Assembly: GCA_946894095.1 (NCBI GenBank)
Contig: OX335660.1
Coordinates: 12,777,001-12,841,000 of the forward strand
Source: Incurvaria masculella
Taxonomy: Eukaryota > Arthropoda > Insecta > Lepidoptera > Incurvariidae
Direction of reading: 5' to 3'
Length of the DNA: 64,000 bases
Part shown: positions 1 through 10,185 of the stretch, one piece after another
How the letters are laid out: every line of letters begins with the position of its first letter
How positions within the stretch are numbered: the stretch's first letter is position 1
The notes under the pieces: generated by a model
The model's input: only the letters and a program-made list of their open reading frames with translations
What the model was told of the DNA's origin: nothing
Database searches by the model: none
Position numbers and translations under genes: made by a program

Positions 1-350
1 GCTATGTTTCGGTCGAGGCAGATGTGTATACAGGTTTTAATGATGCGGTGGACGTCATCACAGGCAGCTGTTTGTGGAGCTGTATGTGGGGACAGCTCAA
101 GAAGCAGCAGTACCGCCGCACGCCAGACGACAGATCGGGAGGCGGCGGCGAGGCGCTCGTGTTCTTCAGTCGGGGTCACCAATTTAGCGAAGATGAAATG
201 TCGGCTCGCTAGGCCGGAGTGAAAGACGTGTGTTCTGCTTGATGATCGTATATTCACTAAATTAAGTATTGGCGTGCGCGCGCGGCGCACGTAAAGAAAC
301 ATAGCTGACGACGCAGCAGTCAGGTTACACATAATGTAGCTTACGCTACA
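1..350 (-). mobile_element. Left-edge LTR retrotransposon: LTR, primer site, start of internal region
   Basis: On the minus strand a probable LTR runs from 350 (starting TGTAGCGTAAGCTACA) to about 182. It is followed at once by TGGTGACCCCG, the tRNA-Trp-type primer binding site known from several Ty3/gypsy lineages such as CsRn1. From about 165 down to 1 one minus frame stays open and GC-rich, as a gag start would, but it leaves the window and cannot be identified. The LTR would be about 168 bp. No second LTR or target duplication is visible, so the 350 boundary rests on the TG start and the upstream change in composition. Alternative: a solo LTR with residual internal sequence. Confidence 0.55.
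171..181 (-). promoter_or_regulatory. Primer binding site, tRNA-Trp type
   Basis: Minus-strand TGGTGACCCCG just inside the probable LTR. It begins with the TGG expected opposite a tRNA CCA end and matches the tRNA-Trp primer class. Complementarity weakens after the eleventh base. Confidence 0.55.
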
Positions 351-1239
351 TAACTAATAAAATATTTTATCATTATACTTCCGGTTTGTTTTGGTCTATT
401 TTCTATTCCAATATCTGGCAGCTCCGACCACGACATGGAGTCATCATGACGGATTGTATGTATGTATCAAGGTAAAGATCGCTCAGTACGTGTTCAATAG
501 TTTACGGAGAACCGACTGGCGCTGCTATCGCTATAATATTTTCCTTTAGATCTGAAGGAAAAGGTTATCAGCCAGATACATTTGTTTTAAGGTTTACGAC
601 CATACTGTTCGATCATAGCATACTGATTTCGCTTCCTCTACACACGTTTGTAATTATTCGTCAACTACTATTTTAATTATAATTTAACTTGAATGCCTTT
701 TTCGTAATTAATAGAAAAAAGATATTTATGGTTCTATGCTGAAAGTCCTTGCCTTTCCGTGTGAACAAAGACACAAAAAGAAGTAACATTTCACAAGACT
801 AACCTCAAATATGAATTTTTAAAAGTGTCTGACGTGTAATTTCCGCTGTGAAAGTAAAGTAAACCATATTAATTATTGTGTTTAAGCATGTGAGAAATGA
901 AAATACGTTTGGTTGATAAGGTCTCGTTTAAGTCGTAGCGCTTTTTTGGCCCATAGTAAAATCGGCAATGTCCTTTATTATTTTACATTTACGTTTCATT
1001 CTATACATGTGAACATGAGAACTGCCGTAATTATTTAGTGAACAACAGATTTTTCAGATATATATAATGGGTAGATTTTTCAATTCACAGATAGTACTTA
1101 TCGGACTGATAGTACAAATTCACGTTTGTCAAGAGACGTATAATAATTGCCGGAGAATTATATCTTCTATAAAAATTATCTGACTATAATCTAATATAAT
1201 AATATATATAAATAATATAAAGGGGAAAGTTTGTAATAA

Positions 1240-1264
1240 TGGATGGATGGATGGATGGATGGAT
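1240..1264. repeat. (GGAT)n microsatellite
   Basis: About six perfect GGAT units inside the 5' part of the Helitron, where such a tract is usual for this element type. Confidence 0.9.
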
Positions 1265-1904
1265 GTTTGTTACTCTTTCACGTAAAAACTACTGAATGGA
1301 TTCTAATGAAACTTTACAATAATATAGCTTATACATCAGAATAACACATAGGCTACAATTTATGTGCCCATGGGCTTTAGAACTTTCACGGGGCTGCGAA
1401 AACGATGCCGGTAGCGCTACTTCACACTAGGGGGAGAGGAGCCGGGGGCGGTGGCGGGGAGCGGCGGCGGGGGGAGGGCAGACGTCGTGACTGTTTGGTG
1501 TCCGTTTGGCGAATTTTCAAGGCACTAGCGATTTGTAAAACTTAGTACATGTACATTTAACTACCCGGGAATTAGGATTGGCTAAATATAATTCAGTTCC
1601 GCTTACGCTAAGATGGGGCTGTCATACAAACTGCAATGCTATGCACGGCTCGGCTTTGCGGCGGCAGCGCTTATTTTTACTGAAGTACGGCTTGGTATTT
1701 CCTGCAACTTTAGGACTACTTGGCATCACGCTAAATCGCCGGAGGAGCGACCAACAGAATAAAATACTTGAGAACCAATTACTCGATTTAGATGTGCATT
1801 GTATCTACGTCTAGCCTGATTCTACTAAAAACTTATAGATTACATAATATAACGCTTCATTACTGGAAGGGTAAGTAGTGAGTCTTAAAGTCTTATAACA
1901 TGCG

Positions 1905-2045
1905 AACCACTTACCTGATTTATATGCGTATTTTATCAATGTATAGCATCTCTGGGAGCAGTCAGGTTCGAGATGGGTTACTGTTTTCGATGTTGAGGCT
2001 GGCTGTGGGTTGGAGTCCACGCAAAACTTACCTACGTTACACGTT
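1905..2045 (+). repeat. Degenerate 5S-headed SINE fragment
   Basis: Contains a decayed version of the 5S-like GATGGGTGACC block and the downstream TTGAGGCTGGCCGTGG block seen in the better copies at 21825-22203 and 45129-45516. The body is largely missing. It lies inside the Helitron. Confidence 0.5.
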
Positions 2046-2335
2046 ACTTAGGTACTTACTAGGTGCAGTGAAAGTGCAGAAAGGTTCTCGCGGCAAATGT
2101 TTTTTTTTTAAATAGCCACCAAACGTCAACGAAGCTCTAAATGGGAATTATTGGATGTTTCTCATTAAATCATGCTATTTCGGCTCGAACGATCTTGATT
2201 AAATTTGGTACATGGATACATTGTCCTGGACCAGTTTGACCCTATTTTGGACCAGTCATGTGGGCTACTTTTTATCCATGAGATAATTTAGCCGACACTA
2301 ACCCGAGCGGAGCCGGGTACCGCAGCTAGTTTTAC

Positions 2336-2542
2336 TAATAAACATATGGAATTACTTTATCAGATGGATAAGCAGAAGTATAAATAAATCCGTCGAATAG
2401 TTATCTGGCTGTTTATCTGACTATTGAAAAATCAGCCCTAATAAACATATGGACTTACGTTATCGGATAGATTAGCAGAAGCGTAAATAAATCAGTTGAA
2501 TAGTTATCTGGCTGTTTATCTGAATATTGAAAAATCAGCCCT
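2336..2542. repeat. Two 103-bp tandem units
   Basis: Units 2336-2438 and 2439-2542 both start TAATAAACATATGGA and end near GAAAAATCAGCCCT, with a few differences. A third diverged copy sits on the other strand at about 4508-4618. The array begins seven bases after the Helitron 3' end. No coding potential seen. Confidence 0.8.
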
Positions 2543-2552
2543 CAGCCTGGTT

Positions 2553-2695
2553 TTCACGAAGTGCTGATTTATTTTGATCGATACTTAAAGGGCCTTTGTT
2601 ACTAAAGTGCTGATTATCTTGAACTGGTATCCATTCGCGAGATGGTAAAAAAGGCCCTTTAATGAGAGGATTAAGATAATCAGTACTTGGTGAAA
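2553..2695. mobile_element. Short inverted-repeat element (MITE-like)
   Basis: Arms of about 50 bases (about 2553-2603 and 2643-2695) are inverted copies sharing AAGGGCCTTT and a TTCACnAAGTnCTGATT end. The loop is about 40 bases. No clear target duplication. Confidence 0.55.
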
Positions 2696-2699
2696 GAGA

Positions 2700-5440
2700 C
2701 TCTAGTGATGCTTGTACACAATACGCAACCCTAGAAGGCGGCACTAGACATCTATGTGCATACACAACGTTTCCGCCTGGACGCCGTCACGCTCCCAAGC
2801 GGACGTCCGTCGCCGCCGCCGCCGCGCAGGAAGCAGGACGCTGACTCGTCCTGACGAATGGCCGGATGGAGGCGCGTCTGTCTCCCGCCCGCCGACGGAA
2901 CCGTGCTGAGCTATCCTCCACCCACCGTCTGCTATATTGGTGCGTCCGTGTATCGTGCCGTTCCAGGGGATAACAGAGATGACACAGTCTAAAGAAAATA
3001 CATAAATACCTATTTTCATATATATTATAATGTTGCATTTTCTATGGAGCCTGAAAACGATTGTTTCAAGCTCTGAAGATTGATTTCGTCATTGTATCCA
3101 TTGGCTAATCATTTTCCTTCCTCTACTAGGTGGTAGGGTTAAGCTCGCCCGGTTCGGTACCACCGCATTGGATGAAACTATAATTATAGCGGCAATGAAA
3201 AGTTGTTCGTGTTTTCCATGAGCTCACAAGTAATTTTTTGCCTTATATTTTTGATATATTTGGCGAATGACACGGCTAGAAAATATATTTAAAAAAAAAC
3301 CGTCTCCATCTAAAGCGCCATTTTCTTTTATACTTTAAGTGGTTGTAAAAACGAATTAACAGTTTGTATTAAAAAAATATAATCTGATATACTACAAACA
3401 GGACCGTTTATTACAATTGAAGGGAGATTGTAATAAGGTCAAATGATTTACTACTAAAGATACAATAAAATAAGAAATAATCTTCTTCGTTTATCCCAAC
3501 GTATTCCAAGAGACAGTTTTAATTAGTCCCAACGAACTGAATAATCGTACCCGGAAATGAAAGCCAAAGTTAATAAGCCCCATACTCTATCTTCATTATG
3601 CGATCCGGGTCGAGCACGTTTTGGATTTTCAAGATTTGTGGATATTTCGTTTACACTAAAATATTAATTGAATTTGCTCAGATACGAGGAAAATCTGCAG
3701 AGAATTTGTTCTAGCGCGTTAGAATTTCAGGTATTTCCAACGACAACGTTCAATGCTGACGTATAAGCCTTGGAGGAGTTCATGTATATCCTGTGTGTAT
3801 TTGTTGCTTTTGGGATATTCAGAAATATTATCTTGGGCCGCGCAGCTCCGAGCCCGAAAGTACAGACGCCAAGCGCAACTGCCGCAGAGTGTTTACGTGG
3901 CGGCTCCCAGTTGCCTGCACTGCAGATGCATTATTTGTCGAGCCTCGCCCCGAGAGCTTCTCGCCGTGTGTACCTTGGAAACGTTCCAGCGCGGTTCTGA
4001 CGTCCTAGTAGAGCAGGAGATCCAGAGCCACCAGCGGGCAGAGGAAAATGTGATGTCAAAAAAAATATTTGCTACTGGCAATTTTAAAGCATCATTAATT
4101 TAGATTTAGATAATTGTTATTTCTAATAGTAAATGTTCTGTTTTGTGCACCAAAATAAAAAAAAATGTAGATGGGCAATAGTGGCCATAAATGGAATATC
4201 CTACGGTCAGAAGGTCTTGATAAGGTCTATACAAGAACTTATGCATTTAATTGTTATTTTAGGAATGAGTAGCAGGGATACTGGCCAATATTTTTTTTGT
4301 TTTATTAATAATATGTTTTAATATATTTAAAATAAGTCAGCAATGCGACCTTCTTATCGCTTCACACATTGATTTCATTGTATACGCAATGAATCAACAG
4401 ATGGCGAATTTTTTTTATATTTGTTTTAAATTAATATATTCCCGAGCGAAAAGCGAACACGCCCGTGCCGTCTCCGCTTTAGATTGGGCAAAAACGCTTT
4501 CGTTTGATCCGCTAGTTGTATTATTTTTCAATAGTTTGACAAACAGCCATATAGCTATACGACGGATATATTTACGATAATGCTTATCCCGATATAGTAA
4601 GTCCATATGTTTATTAGTAAAATTATAGTCAGATACTTGTGATAATCCTCCGGCAATGACTATCCATCTTTTGACAAACGCGAATTAAAAATAATCGGTC
4701 CTATTGAAAACGTCTAGTAGAACGGCAAAATGCGCCATCTATTGTTATCTTTACAAAAATGCTAAGAAAGACAGTAAAATCATAGATTAATCATTACCTG
4801 CTGTAAAATTTTGCATTATTAAATGGAGAAGACGAAATACAGATGGCGAGATGTGTTTGCCTTTTAAATTGAATTTTCCTTATAAAAAGGAGTAACACCA
4901 ATCGGCTAAAATGTAATCTCTGATTAAAGTCCGCCACATCGCCCGTAAATAATATTGAATGTCATCATCATCTCGTTCATCAACATTTTAAATGAGACAC
5001 GTTCTATATGTGCGACCTACTTTCTGCTCATACCACTTTGCAAACACGCGCCTTTTCAATGGGGTAATATCTGTCTCGAACACTGATAAAATCCGGTCGC
5101 TGCCAACTTTATAGGGAGTTATCTAGAGAAGGACCTGTTATAGCAGATGACATAACTTTTCTCATTTTATCCGATCGCCAATTTCCTACTGTCCTATATC
5201 ACCAAAGAGATAAGCCGGTTCGAAGAGATATTAAAACCAAGTCAAATACGATTGAAAACAGTTGAATAGTAATAATACAAATACTTTATTGAGCTACAAC
5301 AAATATGTAGATTCACTATTTGTATAGGACATATTCATGTTTACTTTAAGATACTGAGCCCGGGTAGGTATGTGTAGAGTACAAATAGTTCAAATTTGCA
5401 CACGTACTCATACGTATTTGCGTATGCCGTCTTGGTGTAA
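2700..5440. other. Low-copy DNA with small repeat scraps
   Basis: No gene is supportable here. 2770-2960 is GC-rich. 3118-3226 is a SINE body fragment. 4508-4618 is a minus-strand copy of the 103-bp unit at 2336. 4640-4690 resembles 1130-1180 in inverse orientation (shared ATTCTCCGGCAAT-like core). The frame at 3753-4103 shows no recognisable motif. Confidence 0.6.
3118..3226 (+). repeat. SINE body fragment
   Basis: Matches the shared SINE body from CTACTAGGTGGTAGGGTT through the GGTACCA..GCATTGGATGAAA block to GTGTTTTCCAT. The head and tail are missing, so its head type is unknown. Confidence 0.75.
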
Positions 5441-5878
5441 TTAAGGTGGCCCATCCCGCTCATCTCCCCATACAAAAGGGGAAAGAAGATCATGCCCATA
5501 TTTCTTGTCAGAGATCCAAAATTTTGCTCAAAATAGCTCTATTTGATCGAACTAGATGTCTGATGACCATTGGCATTGTAAAATTGTGTTTGGTTTCTAA
5601 GTCATAAGGTCCGAAAGTTCGCATTTTTCGCGCGTTTTATACAATAACTTTGGAGGTGGATTACGCAATGATAAAGTAAGAACATCTTAAAAAGATTAGT
5701 CATCGGACATAGCTTATTTAATCAAGATTTATAATCTATTTGGTTTTTGATAATTTTATGTATTTAATGGATACGACATTACCGTCATCTCATTAATTTG
5801 AGTTACAGCGACATCTACATTTTAAGCATTGTAATCAGATTTTGAAAATAATCTGAAAAAGTATTGGTCGTGACATTC

Positions 5879-5952
5879 GTCGGAAGCAGGACTTGAACCT
5901 GCGACCTTTGGATTACATGTCCACTGCTCTAAACCAACTGAGCTATCCCGAC
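5879..5952 (-). tRNA. tRNA-Thr(UGU)-like gene, array copy 1
   Basis: The 74-nt minus-strand sequence folds as a cloverleaf: acceptor GTCGGGA/TTCCGAC (one G-U), D-stem GCTC/GAGC, anticodon stem GTGGA/TCCAA with a mismatch at 27-43, and T-stem GCAGG/CCTGC. A-box TAGCTCAGTTGG and B-box GGTTCAAGTCC match Pol III consensus. The 7-base loop CATGTAA puts TGT at the anticodon, but base 33 is A where U is nearly universal, so decoding is doubtful. It is better read as a SINE-like or captured tRNA than a working tRNA gene. No CCA is encoded. Confidence 0.65.
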
Positions 5953-6289
5953 AATTACATCAGCCAACGAATTTCTCGATTATATTCGAATCGACACAAT
6001 GCTTCCCCTATCTTCTGCTAGATGGCGCTGATGATGTTTTTGCGTATTGATCCTACGCTAAGGCATTTTGACTGCAATGATTGAGCTATCAATCTTATTG
6101 CTGTCGTCACCAAAGTCGTTTTTGGTATCGTACACTAAGAGTCAGCCCGGATTTTACTTGATAATTTTATGTATTTAATGGATACGACATTACCGCTATC
6201 TCATTAATTTGAATTTCAGCGACATCTACATTTTAAGCATTGTAATCAGATTTTGAAAATAATCTGAAAAAGTATTGGTCGTGACATTC

Positions 6290-6363
6290 GTCGGAAGCAG
6301 GACTTGAACCTGCGACCTTTGGATTACATGTCCACTGCTCTAAACCAACTGAGCTATCCCGAC
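6290..6363 (-). tRNA. tRNA-Thr(UGU)-like gene, array copy 2
   Basis: Identical over 74 nt to the copy 411 bp to the left, including A33, the 27-43 mismatch and both internal promoter boxes. It is followed on its own strand by the same TTTTT tract. Confidence 0.65.
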
Positions 6364-6700
6364 AATTACATCAGCCAACGAATTTCTCGATTATATTCGA
6401 ATCGACACAATGCTTCCCCTATCTTCTGCTAGATGGCGCTGATGATGTTTTTGCGTATTGATCCTACGCTAAGGCATTTTGACTGCAATGATTGAGCTAT
6501 CAATCTTATTGCTGTCGTCACCAAAGTCGTTTTTGGTATCGTACACTAAGAGTCAGCCCGGATTTTACTTGATAATTTTATGTATTTAATGGATACGACA
6601 TTACCGCTATCTCATTAATTTGAATTTCAGCGACATCTACATTTTAAGCATTGTAATCAGATTTTGAAAATAATCTGAAAAAGTATTGGTCGTGACATTC

Positions 6701-6774
6701 GTCGGAAGCAGGACTTGAACCTGCGACCTTTGGATTACATGTCCACTGCTCTAAACCAACTGAGCTATCCCGAC
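6701..6774 (-). tRNA. tRNA-Thr(UGU)-like gene, array copy 3
   Basis: Identical over 74 nt to copies 1 and 2. The base just upstream of the tRNA differs (ATAATTG where the others have GTAATTG), showing that the flanks vary slightly while the tRNA does not. Confidence 0.65.
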
Positions 6775-7133
6775 AATTATATCAGCCAACGAATTTCTCG
6801 ATTATATTCAAATCGACACAATGCTTCCCCTATCTTCTGCTAGATGGCGCTGATGATTTTTTTGCGTATTGATCCTACGCTAAGGCATTTTGACTGCAAT
6901 GATTGAGCTATCAATCTTATTGCTGTCGTCACCAAAGACGTTTTTGGTATCGGACACTAAGAGTCAGCCCGGATTTTACTTGATCATTTTATGTATTTAA
7001 TGGATACGACATTACCGTTATCTCATTAATTTGAGTTTCAGCGACATCTACATTTTAAGCATTGTAATCAGATTTTGAAAATAATCTGAAAAAGTATTGG
7101 TCGTGACATTCGTCGGAAGCAAGAAGGTCACGA

Positions 7134-7161
7134 GGTCGCAGGTTCAAGTCCTGCTTCCGAC
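7134..7161 (+). pseudogene. Inverted 3' half of the tRNA-Thr-like gene
   Basis: Plus-strand T-arm and acceptor 3' strand (B-box GGTTCAAGTCC, ending TTCCGAC), followed by the array's normal 3' trailer to TTTTTCAGATTA. It faces the truncated fourth unit, so the array ends in a hairpin. It lacks the D and anticodon arms. Confidence 0.8.
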
Positions 7162-7589
7162 GAATGTCAGGACCAATACTTTTTCAGATTATATTTGGTT
7201 TTTGTTAGATTTTTTACTACAGCAGTCGTGGTTTACTTTTAGCTATAAGTCGTTTTGAAATGAAAAATTTTCGTAAATCTTACCAAATCATACACTATGC
7301 ACATTGTCTTTTTTGTGGAAATGTTGCATCTTCCTCATCACGGAGCCTGTCTTATTCTTTGAAACAGAGAAGCTTCCAGAGCGCAACAGCACGGTTTTGT
7401 TCCGTGCCCGCGAATGAGTTAGGCCCGCCGGGTTGGGCCACCTTAAGGGTAAACTTTTCGGTATGCTGTAAAGACTATAATAAATGTGGGTTAAGAAGTT
7501 CTTCCACCGGTGTGTCATCGCTAGTATGTAGCATAACTGTGTGAGTTCCGGCACAAGAAATAATACTAATAAATAATAAATTAATCGAA

Positions 7590-7850
7590 TTCGTTGTTCG
7601 TGGTTCGAATTCCAAGTTAAACTGTAGGTCCCCTTACTTACTAACTACTAGAATTAATCCTCCCCAGGTTGGTACCATCGCATTGAATGAACAATGGTCA
7701 GGCGGCAACGAAAATTTTCCGGATTTCAAACTAGTCAACGTAGCTGTACAATAAAAGGAAGATCCTGTCATGGCATGAAGTTCCCAAGAGGTGTGTTATT
7801 ATGTGTATTATGACAGTAGGTGTGGTGTGTGACCAATTATGTCCACAGTA
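7590..7850 (+). repeat. SINE body fragment
   Basis: Decayed copy of the shared SINE body: GTAGGTCCCCTTACTTACT, GGTTGGTACCATCGCATTG and a tail reaching the GTATTATGACAGTAGG block. The TTCGTGGTTCGAATTCC start resembles the segment just after the 5S-type head. The next repeat starts immediately after it. Confidence 0.65.
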
Positions 7851-7854
7851 ACAT

Positions 7855-8135
7855 AAAAAACCGGCTAAGTGCGAGTCGGACTCGCACACGAAGGGTTCCG
7901 TACCATCGTAAATGATTGAATACAAAAAATCCCCCACTTTGATTTAAATTATTTTTCAATCTTACCTATTTGTTGTTATAGCGGCAAAATAAATACACAC
8001 TCTGTGAAAATTTCATTTGATGTGTTACGGTTACTAAGATACAGCCCTGTGTCAGACGGACGGACGGACGGACGGATAGCGGAGGCTTAGTAATAGGGTT
8101 CCGTTGACACCCTTTGGGTAGGGAACCCTAAAAAA
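7855..8135 (+). repeat. (GGAC)n dispersed repeat, copy A
   Basis: Full-length member of the window's commonest family. The head CCGGCTAAGTGCGAGTCGG contains an inverted GTGCGAGTC/GACTCGCAC. AGGGTTCCGTACC near the start is the inverse of GG(T)ACGGAACCCT at the end, and a short GGAC tract lies in the 3' third. Poly-A stretches flank it. The head resembles Pol III A and B boxes at normal spacing, so a SINE is likely, though inverted ends leave a MITE possible. It is known to me as a widespread lepidopteran repeat. Confidence 0.85.
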
Positions 8136-9010
8136 CGCCCCCGCTCTAAGGATGCATTTCGTTCGCAACGCCCGCCCTTAACGCCTAACTCTAAGTTAAA
8201 GAGAACGACTAACCGCGGAAACGAATATTAAACTTTTCTTGACCGTTCATTTAAAAAAACATTACCCCTTTCGCAGAGGAAAATTTATTAAATTAATCCC
8301 AATTAACTTACTCGATAAAAAATAAATTTAAATAATCATAGCTCGAGCGGCGGACAGATTGCGCGCCGTCCCCAACCCGCGTCAACCTGACGTTAATTAC
8401 GAGAACCCCTTGTCTGTTGTCGCCCCTCCGCCCCCCCCCCCCCCCCCCGTTCCGCGGCCGCTGTCCTGGATCTGACGAACTTGAGTTTTCTGAAATAATT
8501 TCTGGACGCTTATGATATGGGTCCGTTTCAACGGCTGTAGCACACCCACATAACTCATCAATTATCGTCCGCAGCGACAGACCTGTTTGAAAAAACGCCG
8601 GCCATAAAAATCTTGGACAGCTTTCTAGACATGACACAGGTTGTTTTCGGACCTGCGACGCTAGATGAAGTCAAAGGACCAATTTGCATATGCCACACGT
8701 ATTTTAAGGGGCACGATTGCAGAATATATGCAGTAGAAATCCTTTAATTCCTTTATGAAGGCTTGCAGAATGAGTTTTCCGGGCGAGTTTCGCAATATTT
8801 GGTCAACTTAGTAAACACTGTACGTGTTGGGAGGGTCTCTAGAGACGCAGACGTTTTGGAGGGTTTGTGCCATGTTTGTACCATAGAGACAGAATATAAA
8901 AACCGCAAAAACTCAACTGTCGGAGGAGATTAATTTTTATTTCATATTAAATGTATTGAATTTTCTTATTTTGGTTAAAATCATCTCCAATAAAATCTGA
9001 TAAAATCGCA
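8136..9010. other. Low-copy DNA with a poly-C tract
   Basis: No gene or family repeat seen. A run of about 18 C (around 8430-8449) lies in a GC-rich patch, 8345-8470. The minus frame at 8308-8637 owes its glycine run to this tract and has no domain. Confidence 0.6.
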
Positions 9011-9020
9011 ATGTGCAGCA

Positions 9021-9205
9021 TCGCAGGGCCGTCGCCAAGGGGGACCAGGGAGGGGCAGCTACCCCCCACCCCCCCATCTTTAGAGTTTTATGTGCTATTG
9101 ACTGTATCCACAATTCATACGTTTCCCATCCTCCATCGATTTATAAATAAAATATTGTTCCTAAAATTGTTGTTAAGGGTGTGTGTGAGTCAAAGAAGAT
9201 GGCTC
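9021..9205. repeat. Dispersed repeat, pair with 10001-10185
   Basis: Starts CAGGGCCGTCGCCAAGGGG, followed by GGGGCAGCT, a C-run, AGAGTTTTATGTGC and AATATTGTT. The same order recurs at 10001-10185 in the same direction with about 15-20% differences. Class unknown; I see no terminal structure. Confidence 0.75.
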
Positions 9206-9250
9206 TTACAAACTCTTACTCTGTGTTAAATCTTCTCCATCGTAGAAGAT

Positions 9251-9479
9251 TTAACACAATCTTTTTTTTTTGTATGGGGCCCAACTTTAACTTTAAATTT
9301 TTTTTATTTTACCTGCTGGTTGTTATAGCGGCAAAATAAATACATACTTTGTGATAAATTCAGCTGCCTACCTATCACGGTTAATGAGATACGCCCCTGG
9401 GACGGACGGACGGACGGACGGACAGCGGAGGCTTAGTAATAGGGTTCCGTTGGTACCCTATGGATACGGAACCCTAAAA
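9251..9479 (+). repeat. (GGAC)n dispersed repeat, copy B, 5' truncated
   Basis: Begins at the internal TTAACACAA/TTTGTATGGGGCC part and runs to ACGGAACCCTAAAA. The head hairpin is missing. A mirrored GAAGATTTAACACA/TGTGTTAAATCTTC lies at its 5' edge (9225-9260). Confidence 0.8.
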
Positions 9480-9900
9480 TGAGTTTTGGTCGCTACTCCA
9501 ACCGAAAGCGACCATCTCCGTAGCCACTCCCGTCCTGCCATGCTCGCCGGTCCCCAAACGGGCCGCGATGGAAGGTCTTTCGCCGGAGCGAAGCGTTTAA
9601 CGAGTGCATCCAAACGGGGACGAGCAATAATGGAGCGGTGACGTCACGGGCACGGCGGCCATTAGGCCGCGCTCGGTAAAGCAGATCGCCTCATTAGATG
9701 AGCGAGACCGCACTAAATACTGCCATTGTTGCTGCAGCGGCGCCCCGGAAGCGGTGCAACTCTGTATTGAGAATGCAACTTTGGAAATTTATTGAATTTT
9801 ATTTGATTTACTTGTAAACAGTTGATACATACATGCATAAAATAAAAACCAAACCAGTAAATTTACCACCAAATTGGACAACAACAAGTTAAATTAACAA
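9480..9900. other. GC-rich low-copy island
   Basis: No gene or repeat family recognised. 9490-9770 is clearly more GC- and CpG-rich than its surroundings, has no long frame, and has no similar copy in the window. Possibly regulatory DNA of a gene outside the window, which is inference only. Confidence 0.4.
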
Positions 9901-9901
9901 C

Positions 9902-9997
9902 AGAAAAAAAACCGGCCAAGTTCGAGTCGGACTCGCATATAAAGTGTTGCATACCATCGTACAAGACTTAACACAAAAAAATCACGCGTATTGAATG
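9902..9997 (+). repeat. (GGAC)n dispersed repeat, copy C, 3' truncated
   Basis: Head only: AAAACCGGCCAAGTTCGAGT and the decayed GTGTTGCATACCATCG block. It stops where the 10001-10185 repeat begins. Confidence 0.8.
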
Positions 9998-10000
9998 GGG

Positions 10001-10185
10001 CAGGGCCGTCGCCAAAGGGGACCGGAAAGGGGCAGCTGCCCCCCCCCCCATCCCCCCCTCTAGAGTTTTATGTGCCATCGACTGTACCTACAATTCGTAC
10101 TTTTCCCTTGCTCCATCGATTTTTGGATAAAATATTGTTGTCCTAATAGTGTTGTTAAGGGCGTGAGTGCGACAAATTAGATGGC
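10001..10185. repeat. Dispersed repeat, pair with 9021-9205
   Basis: Second copy of the family starting CAGGGCCGTCGCCAAAGGG. It shares the C-run and the AGAGTTTTATGTGCCATCGA segment. In both places a (GGAC)n repeat lies next to it, so the two may once have been one composite unit. Confidence 0.75.

Larger units (their letters stand above)
1190..2329 (+). mobile_element. Non-autonomous Helitron
   Basis: The 3' end has an 18-base hairpin (2301-2318, ACCCG/CGGGT stem) eleven bases before a terminal CTAG, followed by T. The 5' end begins TCTAATATAATAATATATA and is preceded by A. TC start, 3' hairpin, CTRR end and insertion between A and T are the Helitron hallmarks. The AT-rich leader followed by a GGAT repeat (1240-1264) and the text about uncomfortable-length AT-rich arms at 1265-1360 resemble lepidopteran Helitrons. 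It encodes no Rep/helicase. The interior holds a G-rich block (1432-1480, possible G-quadruplex), a LINE scrap near 1375-1425 and a degenerate SINE near 1905-2045. The 3' end is firmer than the 5' end. Confidence 0.7.
5750..7191 (-). repeat. 411-bp tandem array carrying tRNA-like genes
   Basis: Units start at 5750, 6161, 6572 and 6983 (ATAATTTTATG or ATCATTTTATG), a constant 411-bp period. The first three carry one complete tRNA-like gene each. The fourth stops inside the tRNA and is followed by an inverted 3' half, giving 40-base arms at 7081-7120 and 7153-7192 with one mismatch. The MITE segment TATTTGGTTTTTG occurs on both sides (5737-5749, 7192-7204) and is present once in the empty MITE copy, so it reads as a 13-bp target duplication. 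Units differ at only a few bases, so the amplification is recent. Each tRNA is followed by a TTTTT tract within about 30 bases, a Pol III stop. Confidence 0.85.
5441..7446. mobile_element. TTAA-flanked MITE, copy 1, split by a tRNA array
   Basis: TTAA at both ends (5441-5444, 7443-7446) is followed by inverted termini GGTGGCCCA... and ...TGGGCCACC. The host sequence is 5441-5749 plus 7192-7446 and matches, in reverse complement, the uninterrupted copy at 48564-49113. A third, partial copy is at 63540-63727. TTAA target and short inverted termini suggest a piggyBac-type mobilised MITE, which is inference. There is no transposase. The 5750-7191 insert is described separately. Confidence 0.8.

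Noticed and set aside
1432..1480. G-rich block as a promoter or CpG island
   Set aside because: It lies inside a Helitron and has no transcription start context; possible G-quadruplex only.
5879..6774. Functional cytosolic tRNA-Thr genes
   Set aside because: A33 and the 27-43 mismatch are in all copies and the genes ride on a mobile-looking unit.
5750..7191. CRISPR array or ordinary satellite reading of the 411-bp array
   Set aside because: Period far too long for CRISPR and no unique spacers. Presence of Pol III tRNA boxes and target-duplication-like flanks makes plain satellite less likely, though later spread as a satellite is not excluded.
8308..8637. 109-codon minus frame with a glycine run
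   Set aside because: The glycine run is encoded by a poly-C tract; nothing else is recognisable.
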